Below the pieces are notes generated by a model. The model saw only the letters and a list, made by a program, of their open reading frames with translations, ran no database searches and was not told the DNA's origin. A program made the translations under genes and the position numbers. A DNA stretch of 64,000 nucleotides from Amoebophrya sp. A120 (lineage: Eukaryota > Sar > Dinophyceae > Syndiniales > Amoebophryaceae): the NCBI GenBank assembly GCA_905178155.1, contig CAJINV010000002.1:12964480-13028479 (forward strand), written 5' to 3'. The stretch's first letter is position 1. Each line of letters starts with the position of its first letter. Of the stretch, positions 55,999 through 64,000 are shown piece after piece.

Positions 55999-56939
55999 TA
56001 AAAGCACACAGTCTCTTCCTGAAATACTGAGGTGGATATTTGGCTCTTCCGGTGTTTCTGTCCCAACATGTTCCGGCAGTTGTCCGAGCAGCACCTCTGC
56101 AAGCCTGTGGGTTGAATTAGAACTGGCGATGCAGAAATTGGCATTCTTACTTAATGAGCTGCACTCCTGCCGAAGTTCCTATTGCTGTTCATGCCCCACG
56201 AATGAGGGGGAGGGCGAATCGTACAGCCTCATAAGCCCCCCCCCTCGCGACCGGCTTGGGTGTGTACGGCACGGGTGCTGCCTGGCGGTCTTTAGGCACT
56301 AGCCCTATTTATGTGTCGTAGTTTGGGTGAAGTATCATCTAGGCTCCTCTAGCCCTGTGTCCGCCCGGCTAGAGTTCTTCGTACATGCGACATGTAGGAG
56401 CCTACCGCTCGTCCTCTGCAAGCTAGTCCAGGATGGATGACGACGAGAATGATTCTGATGATTACCATCATTGGCTCGTGCTCGAGTCTGTATCTCTATC
56501 TATCATACGAGTAACAAATTTTTGTGCAACGTACGAGGGATTCATGTTCTTTCCAGTCTTTGATTTTGAGCTTCGTTGGTCTGTGGCATTCTAGTCGCAT
56601 CTTCAGTTATAAGCCCATAAATATACAATTCATTGATTGAAGATAGAAGGCAACAGAGAGCTCGGAGAAGATGTCGTGAGTATTTTATTTTCGAGATTCT
56701 TATGATAGGGCTTAGGGTGGATGCCGGCGCTGAGGGCGAGAGCCAGCGAGAAAACCGACGAAATTGAACGAAAGTTGCGGCGCTAACTAAATTGTATTGC
56801 TCCTGCCAACGCATCTGTATTGATGTAGAAGCACACGCAAGAATAATAAAAAAGCGGAAAAGGTGCAGCGAGGGACTAGAACCATTAACTTCATCAGATT
56901 GAAAAAGGGGGCGCTGCTTTCGTGAATGGCGATGGTGAG

Positions 56940-57554
56940 CTTTTTCGTTTCAATATTTGTTTGTTGGCATCCTCTACGTGCTGTTCGGCATGGCATTATG
57001 GTGGATGCACGAGGAGAAGAAGAAGCGGGACCAGAAGGACCGTGATCAAGAACGCGTCAACAACAGCCAGCGCATTCACAATGCGAATACAGACCATAAG
57101 GTACAAACTCTTCGGCTCGACCTTGTTCCCAAGAATGCGAATTGTTCTCTTCGAGCGACAAAGACGTGCGTGTTCTGTGGTCACGTAAAACGCTATTTGC
57201 AATTACTCAGCCGCTTTGATGGTGATGTAGTGCCATTTTGACCTTAGGTTATCAAAATATGAGCACATAGGATCTGATCTTTCCCACACTTCCTACACAG
57301 GAGCTGATCGAATTCTCCTCGATTGTGAGTTTTTATATATAGTTCGATATCATACAAAAAAATAAAAAATTACCTTATCAAAATATCAGATCGACTGTGT
57401 TCGCGACACCGGCGAGGAGAACCGGCTCCAAATCATGGGGCTGCGGCGGTGGCGCTCGGAATCCTACTTATGCTGTGGAACTCATTTGCTCTGCGCCAGC
57501 GCCACAGATTCCCACATGTTCGGTTTTCGTATATATGCATTGCCGTTACATTGA
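56940..57554 (+). CDS. Small membrane-protein gene with a 24-nt microexon (5' partial model)
   Basis: The exon about 56940-57100 reads FQYLFVGILYVLFGMALWWMHEEKKKRDQKDRDQERVNNSQRIHNANTDHK: one membrane span, then a charged stretch. It ends at AAG|GTACAA in phase 0. A 24-nt microexon, 57301-57324 (ELIEFSSI), sits between CCTACACAG and GTGAGT. The last exon starts at 57390 after AAATATCAG and reads IDCVRDTGEENRLQIMGLRRWR... to TGA 57552-57554. All joins are phase 0. The beginning is unresolved: an in-frame stop lies just upstream, so there must be an earlier exon or the ATG at 56990 is used. All three frames stay open across the last exon, which weakens the call there. Confidence 0.45.
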
Positions 57555-60500
57555 TTCGACGAAAATGAGTGCTACAGGCACCTGAGTGTGCATGTGCAAA
57601 TTATACTTGAAATCAAATGCGCAGAACGCAATGTATCTATTGGTAAGGATGCATCTTTTTCATCCTCGAGGTGGTTTAGTTCACGTCTGAGGCGTGTCGT
57701 TTTCTGTCCGAGCTGTAAGTACCTAGTAAGTTCGCGTCTTTGCAACATTCAAACTAGCAAGCGAGGGCGCAACGGCGTGGCGCTTTTTGCTTTTTGTTTT
57801 TGCCGCATACCTTTACCAAGTTTTTCACTCGTTCACCGACTTAGAAGTGAAGAGGAAACTTGAAAATCTCGGCCTGATATCCTCCACGACACAAACTCTC
57901 GCACAAGCAGACACAAGAGAGACCCCACCACTATGCATACCTACGATGCGTTTGCATATTATTCTGTATAATGTGTTTCGCGCTTTTACGTAGTCGAATT
58001 TCGCCTTTTTTCATGCGTAGTCAATCTCTCCTGGTCCTGCCACCTGTATGTTGGTGTTGGAGGGCCTGCGCTGTTTCAATAAAGATTTGCAAAAAAACTT
58101 GTTTGTGTGATCTTGTTCGAGATGCAATTCCAAGCGTGGTCGTCCTCAGGAAAAGTTATTAAGCGCCATGATGCATGAAAATGTAAATGAGTCCCCCTCA
58201 CTGCACTTCAAGTACGCATGTTTGCAGTGCGTTTTTAAGCTTCTGCGTGCGGTTGCCGTTGCTGCAGGCTAGATAAATACATGCTATGCTCGATCGTGTT
58301 TGTGTGTGCTGCTTCTGTTTTTGTCTCCTGCATACTGTGACGAAACCAAATCAAAAGAGGAAGTTGCCAACCTCCTCTTCCCGCCGAACGGGGCAAAGTT
58401 CCCGCGTCCCCTCCACGACCTGTGCGGACGACTCGATAGAACGGGGCATCTGTACAAACCGAGTATGACGTCGAGCAAAAATGTATCCAATCTGAACTGA
58501 TGCAGCAAAGCACGCAACTCGCTTTCGCTTGTGCTTGTTTGTAGCACAAGACACAGATGACACGATGCGCAGTAGTCACGATGGTTTACTTAATAATTAT
58601 AGCCATGCCACAGTGCAAATCGTATACAGATGCAGCGCTAATGATTTGTATGTGGAAATCTAGCCTGGCCGCGGTCTTATGTAAGTACCACAACATGAGG
58701 TTCTTCTTTTTGGCTGCGCGTCAAGAAGAACATGTATATTAAATGACGCCTCTGCTTTGTGCAGCCTTGGGTGGCCGACAAACTACGACCGCAGACTCGT
58801 GTCTCGGCTGTTTTATGGAGTTGTATGTTTCATTGTATTCGCATTCTAAGTTCTTGTTTAGCTTGAGGTTGAGCTAATGAGCTTGAGGCCTGAATGGCGT
58901 GTGTAGTATTAGGAAGCCATGCCGTCGAAATAACAAGTTGCATTCTTCTTGTTGTCGCCACTTCTGATTATACCCTTCAAATCAGTGCAAGAAGGAGTAC
59001 GTACTTGGTTGTCCTCAATATGCTATGATCGACATAAATGGAAGCGATAACGTTGAACGCGAGGCTGTCGTCTGTTGGGTTGGATATTGGCTGCAAATGC
59101 TCTTCGTAGGGATCCAGCTCGGAGTGGAGATTCCGTTACCCGCAGGGGTCCAGAAGAGTGCATCACAACCACGTCAAGACATATTATATAAGTAAAATTT
59201 GCATTTTTCCTTGCAAGACTGGGACACCATGGGCATCGTAGCAACTGATAAGTAATGAAGACAATACAGTGCAAACGTCTATATGTTGACCACGCAGTAG
59301 AAGCACCATATAACCATATCAATGTATTTGAATTGTGCAAGCAGAGTACGTTGGTGTAACTTTTATTGTGCGATGCAGTTTATTTTGTCATAAGCAAAGG
59401 TCACTTTGACTTCCTCATGTTGTATCATTGCGCCACCTGCATCACTGCCCGTCGGTCTACGTACCCTGCATCACTCCCCCACCTCCTCTGCGTCACCTGC
59501 CTGGACCTGGAGCGGTGATGCACGGAGCCCGCCGGGTTTGCAGCCGGTGTGTTAGGGTCTAGAGCTCAGGATTTGGGATCGATGCAGAGTCGTCGATGCC
59601 AGCCAACCACGTCGCGCCGGCTGGCCTCGGCGCTTCTACTCTGTCTTCCCGCGATACCGCGTCTCCATGTTCTCCCGTGCCTGAAGCAGCTTCCCTCCCC
59701 CTTCATTTCAGAAATCCTGGGCGGTCCCTCAGTGCGTCCGGCCCCGCCGTCTTTCACGTGTTCTTACTCTGCCCTGCAATGTTGGTGGCGCTCCGAGCCT
59801 TGTTCTTCGATTCCATGTCCACCCTAACGTGCCTGCCACCAGGCGGCGGCTACAGAGGTTCTTAGTGCCCAGGAGCTGCGGGCGGAGTATCATAGGACGT
59901 GGCGGGGACGTCAAGGTGAGGGCTCGCACATCAACATCTAATAATTGATAAATAGTGATCACACTCGTCATCATCATCGGCAGCGAAGCAAGTGATGTAC
60001 GACTGATCAGGAAACTTACTTCTCTGAGAAATTTGGTGTTTTGCGCAAGAGCACGGACGTGGTTGTACCATTGATGCACTGTTTATTTCACACCATAACC
60101 AGAAACCCTGATGAACCAGTATGAGAAGAAAATCAAGCATTTGCTATGACGGGACAAGGGGGAATTGACACATCAAAACACATTTCAGTCAGACACAAGA
60201 ACAGACAGCAAAAAAAACAGTCTCAGAGTTTCACAAGAACAGACAACTCAAAACACTCTCAGAGTTTCAGTACTATGTCAGATGAATGAATATGCCACTC
60301 ACTGTTTTATACCATTTCAAGAATCAATTGTAAGTAGAGCCTGCAGGCAACATCGCTACAGTTTTTGTATTTTTGGCTAGAAGATCCAGCTGTAACTTAA
60401 TTTGTTCAGAATCGGAGCCGATTCTCTCTTTACTTGCTGTGTATTAGTTAGTTGTGCTACTGTGTCCATGCTGCTCACGATGTACAAATCCATAGCAACG

Positions 60501-60860
60501 AAAATACGACAATTTCCTGATGAGCTAAAATGCGACTAAAGTGTTTCTTCTTTTTGATGCGCACTGCACTCTACAGTGTGTTCTTCTTCTTGTTCAGTGG
60601 ATCACTGCCAGAGTGTCTGTAAAGGTCTCAATGAGAGAATCCTCAGTGTGCATGTTTCCAAGCCTGCAAGTTCACCTTGTTTCCGCAGTGAGGATACACA
60701 GGAGTGGTGGAGCCACTTATCACGATCGATCTCAATCCTAGCAGCAACTGGGTAGCTTGCTCAGGCCGGCTCTTAAAGCAATAGCGTCATGGCACAACTC
60801 GTCAAACAAATCCTTGGGCATGTGGATGTGCTCCTGCTCGGACCTGGACTGTCATCTGGT
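57555..60860. other. Intergenic DNA, no supported gene
   Basis: A frame at about 58273-58500 (CLCVLLLFLSPAYCDETKSKEEVANLLFPPNGAKFPRPLHDLCGR) has a signal-like start and sensible composition but no ATG or clear splice sites, so I do not call it. Nothing else stands out. Confidence 0.4.
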
Positions 60861-60940
60861 AGTCGCGTGCCCGTGGTGCAAAGCGTTGCGTCGTTCCGTG
60901 CCCCGTTCTAGCGAGCCACATGAGAAGAGGCCACCGCCGA
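60861..60940. repeat. Dispersed repeat, copy 2 (CCCGTGGTGCAAAGC family)
   Basis: Matches 54469-54552: GTCGCGTGCCCGTGGTGCAA, then AGCGTTGCGTCGTTC, TGCCCCGTTCTAGCGAGC and GGCCACCGCCG. An overlapping 118-codon ORF is therefore likely not a gene. Confidence 0.75.
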
Positions 60941-61119
60941 CCACCACCCCTCGAAATGAAGTGAAATTCTGTATCTGTATAAGAAATCTGTACAACATGA
61001 AGAAGCTCCCCGCTCATTATTTCTCCTGCCTCTCGTTTCTGTTTCCGGGTTTCTTCATCGTTTCGACCCAAAATCGAGCATGCGAGAAAAACAGATCTTT
61101 GTTTACTACTTAGCACTGC

Positions 61120-61790
61120 AAAAGCAAAGCGTTGCTTTACGAGGTATCCGGGTAAACCAGGGCCCCTACGAACTGAACGGCGCTGCGAAATCTGCTACAC
61201 GGCTGTAAGCAAGGTCTGGCCGGAAGCGGATATGGTCGGACCCGCATCACAAGCAAGCTCTCACCTTTCCAGGCCCAGATCTTGTGTGCAACGCCAAGGA
61301 CATCGGCCGCCTGTCCGCGTTTTTTTTTTGTGGTCGGCTACTTGCCTCAGCTTATCCGTCTGTCTTTGTTGCGTGGTGTTGCTGAAGAATTCTTGTAGTT
61401 GTAGGTACTTTTTCCCTGGCCTGCCTGAGAGTCTCTTGCTTCTGTGAATCTCGGTCGCAGCTGATTATGGCAGCTGTGTGATAGTTTCTTTTTTTTATCG
61501 CCGCCCCGTCGGTGCGTATGCGGAGTACGGAAATACGCATTTTTTTGCTCGCGCGTATGATCGCTGCCGCATACATCGACGACGGGCGACGGCTGCGCCA
61601 ATTTTCTCCAGACGACCCGGCTACGGGAAACGGGAGCGATACTTCAATTTCTCCAGACCCAGGCTCCAGATTCCGGCACACCAGATTCCGGGACGCCGAT
61701 CAGTGCGTAGGGGCCACAGTTCGTAAGGGCCCTGGTCTGAGCAGTCGCCCTGGTCTCAGGGGCCCTGGTTTACACCGTTACCGCTTTGCA
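61120..61790. mobile_element. Possible element with imperfect terminal inverted repeats
   Basis: GTAAACCAGGGCCCCT (61152-61167) is the exact reverse complement of 61758-61773. Both ends also carry GCAAAGCG or its complement further out. Inside the right end a second inverted block matches CCCCTACGAACTGAACGGCG of the left end with changes. The ends look like a diverged, partly duplicated terminal repeat. I found no clear target duplication, and the interior has no recognisable transposase. Confidence 0.4.
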
Positions 61791-63194
61791 AAATAAAATC
61801 CCAGCAACAGGACAAAAAAAGTCATGCGATTACCTTACCACATCAAGCACACCCACATGGGCATTGATCGAAATATAAAAATATCGAATTCCAGCTTCTG
61901 CAAGGATCAACCCACTTACCTAGCGTCAACTATGTATGCTCGGCACTCGGAGTCGGTTTGGCTCATTCTAATGCATTCTACCAATAAATTATGATTTTCT
62001 ACTTCATAAAAACACGAAACCGTGGTGGAGGAGAAGAAGAACAGCTTGCGTCCATGCCTTTCTCGTTTCCAAAATTAGGAAGTGATCTACGACTCTTTGA
62101 TTATACTGGTTTGAGTTTCTAGTTGTTAAAGGTTAGTACGACTTTTCCATCGTTAGTAGGTGTGATGTGCACACATGCATCCGGGTTTCCTTGAAATTTA
62201 TACTGGGGATGTTTCATGACCACCCGGCCGTGTATTTTCAAGTTTTTGTTTTGAATGCGACTGCCACACAACTACAAAAGAAGTCGCAGAAAATGTTTCT
62301 TGACCGGCCAAATTTTTTTTTCTTTTTCTGTTTCTTTCCTTCCATTGCAAGAGGCACCGCTGATAATCGCGTCTGTTGGGTACGTCATTCAGTCATTCTC
62401 TATAGGATGAAGCTCTCGCTATCGGCCTTTTTTTCAACATTTTCAGACAAGTCACGTAGTCCTTCTGTGTGTGCTGGGATGCCTTTTTTTGTCGATTTGG
62501 TGGCTGGTTTTGGTGAGGACGAACCGTTAGGAGCGCAAGACATTTTTCACAATGAGAGAAAATGCAGAGCCCCAGTCACGTCGCCACCCATCGTTGGCAT
62601 TCGCACCATCATTGAATTTGAGAGCTCAATAACGAGAGAAAATTCTCTGACATCGCTTCAGAAATAGAATGATTAATGAGCAAATTATTTGTCTTGGTTT
62701 TCGTATGAGCGAAATGGAGGTCGTTTATCGTGACAAGGATTATAAAATATATTCAGTGGCTCAGGAGGTGCATGATAAAGTACACTGCCTGTGTTTGTCT
62801 GTCGGAAAAAATCAACTGTCCCTCGTTTGTCTGTCTGCTTTATTTTATCATATCTCACTTATTCGAAGTTCAAGCTGTGTGTCGTCATCTGTGCCCGCGG
62901 AACTAAGCAATTGACCCGTTATAACGAGCGAATAGAAAACGCAATTGAAAAAAGTAGAGAGAAGACGCCTTCACACTACAGTCCAATTGCTGCCCGTATT
63001 GCATCGCGAGAGGACATGCTATTTTGCTATTGTCGCATGCGCGGCACGTAGTCAAGGAATCGAAAGAAATTTGACGAGGTCGAAGCCGAAGATAAGAACG
63101 CACATGCGATCAGGAGCGCTGAATGCAGCAATTACAACAAGTCTGAACAAGGAAAAACTCACGATATACTAAGAGTAACAACTACGTCAACAAA
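61791..63194. other. AT-rich DNA, no firmly supported gene
   Basis: A frame open at 62167-62667 contains a plausible stretch (CAGMPFFVDLVAGFGEDEPLGAQDIFHNERK) and may be part of an exon, but it includes a poly-Phe run from a T-tract and lacks start and splice support. Confidence 0.4.
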
Positions 63195-63463
63195 ATGCCA
63201 GACCTCATAGGGGCGGGAGAACGCGACGAAAGCCGACAATGCATGGCGAGGCGCGACGACGGCCAGGCTGCTTCTAGTTCATCTCGAGATAAAAGTGCTC
63301 ATGCGAGGGAGGAGTTAATGCTGATGAACCACTATGCGGACGAGGAGGAGTACGGTTACGTAAGACGACAGATCAGGCGCGAGACAGCACAGATGGCTGT
63401 GAAAACTCCTACTGTCACTGAACAAGACGGGAACAACTCGATGCCGCTTTTCATTTCGCAAAG
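63195..63463 (+). CDS. First exon of an unrecognised polar protein
   Basis: ATG at 63195 opens MPDLIGAGERDESRQCMARRDDGQAASSSSRD... and continues through YADEEEYGYVRRQIRRETAQMAVKTPTVTEQDGNNSMPLFISQ to a strong donor, CAAAG|GTAAGC, at 63463/63464. The chain is hydrophilic with mixed charge, so probably a soluble intracellular protein. The rest would lie downstream, at least partly beyond the window. Reading through the donor ends two codons later. Confidence 0.5.
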
Positions 63464-64000
63464 GTAAGCGCATCATGACCATGAGATCAATATATTTGCA
63501 GTCGAAGTATCTGTGGGCTGTAGCACACATCGAAAATATAGATAAGCTGCGGACTTCTGATATTATAGGGCGACCAAGATATAAGTATAACCTTCGTGCT
63601 GTTCGTATAATTTCCGACTAGACCTTTATCACCTTCATGTAGAACACTAGGCTAGCATACTTCTTGACTTTCTGAAGCCGGTCACAGTCTCCGCTATAAC
63701 CGGTGGAGCCCCGCCTCACAAGATGCTCGAGGGCTGTCGCGCATGAGCAGACATTTACTCGTGGAAAGCCAGAAAGTTCTCTGACAGGCAATCGCTCACC
63801 TAAAGAAGCAGGCACACAGAATATAATGACCTTCTGATAGCATTGATTCCGCATCCATTGTTAGTGTGCTTTTCTGTTATTGTGAGTACACTAGTAAGTC
63901 GACCACGACTTCCGTGCAGAGCCTCACTCTAATTGACGATCGAACTGCAATTACATCAGGGACGACACCAGCGCGCGACAGGCTGACAATGGTGATCTTC
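63464..64000. other. Probable intron or intergenic DNA to the window end
   Basis: Follows the GTAAGC donor. It contains copy 2 of the ACTTACTCGTGGAAA-type repeat (63751-63815). No coding exon was identified. Confidence 0.4.
63751..63815. repeat. Short dispersed repeat, copy 2 (ACTTACTCGTGGAAA family)
   Basis: Same ordered blocks as 52711-52775. Upstream blocks resembling CGGTC...CCGCTATA also occur before both copies at different distances, so the related region may be longer and diverged. Confidence 0.45.

Larger units (their letters stand above)
53432..56939. other. AT-rich intergenic DNA with small repeats
   Basis: No convincing exon. A minus-strand frame at 54946-55245 (99 codons from ATG) is the best ORF but has no further support. 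Two repeat features are listed separately. Confidence 0.45.

Noticed and set aside
57390-57590. Alternative frame with a second membrane span (GAAAVALGILLMLWNSFAL)
   Set aside because: It is out of phase with the microexon and the preceding exon. It is kept only as an uncertainty about the last exon of that model.
38348-64000. tRNA or rRNA genes
   Set aside because: A visual scan for GTTCRA-type T-arms and rRNA landmarks gave no cloverleaf or rRNA match. Running tRNAscan-SE and Infernal would settle it.

Overview
This is nuclear DNA of a eukaryote. It has spliced genes, canonical GT-AG introns of about 130-200 bp, satellite DNA and a 100-N assembly gap. My best guess is a dinoflagellate-lineage alveolate, with a Syndiniales parasite such as Amoebophrya the leading candidate. 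The reason is that two introns in the main gene have no GT-AG borders and look like whole TIR-bearing elements flanked by 5-bp duplications, the 'introner' type reported from Amoebophrya and other dinoflagellates. The taxonomy is inference.

Region 1 (1-1542) is repeat-rich non-coding DNA. It ends in the right terminal repeat of another introner-like element, so it is probably the 3' part of an intron. Region 2 (1543-38347, + strand) is one enormous gene whose 5' end lies outside the window. The joined model holds about 11,227 codons here. Nearly all of them are a 12-residue repeat with two alternating types (GS-x-x-S-V-L-D-F-x-x-L and GSSLSLR-x-F-x-R-L), including a single 24.2-kb exon. The protein ends in a peptidase_S74-type intramolecular chaperone domain with its Ser/Lys dyad intact, followed by a likely coiled coil. 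This is the architecture of phage tail spikes and fibres: a long beta-solenoid stalk with a self-cleaving trimerisation chaperone. Here it is in a eukaryote at a predicted size above 1.1 MDa. The 5' part is split by introner-type introns and the 3' part by twelve small canonical introns.

Region 3 (38348-40300) is AT-rich with no convincing gene. Region 4 (40310-45450) is a GC-rich satellite. Its core is tandem 358-bp units that appear identical, with diverged units on both sides. A 1,326-bp non-autonomous DNA transposon (21-bp perfect TIRs, 6-bp TSD, two internal hairpins) is inserted in one unit, and a 100-N gap lies next to it.

Region 5 (45450-64000) is gene-poor, with fragments of unrecognised genes on the + strand. 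These are a probable secreted, N-glycosylated single-pass membrane protein (46980-49974), an acidic Ser/Thr-rich ORF (51162-51749), a coding exon at about 52872-53431, a small membrane-protein gene with a 24-nt microexon (56940-57554), and a first exon with a strong donor at 63195-63463. It also holds a 93-bp foldback element with an 8-bp duplication, a larger inverted-repeat element and dispersed repeats. No rRNA, tRNA or CRISPR array was recognised.
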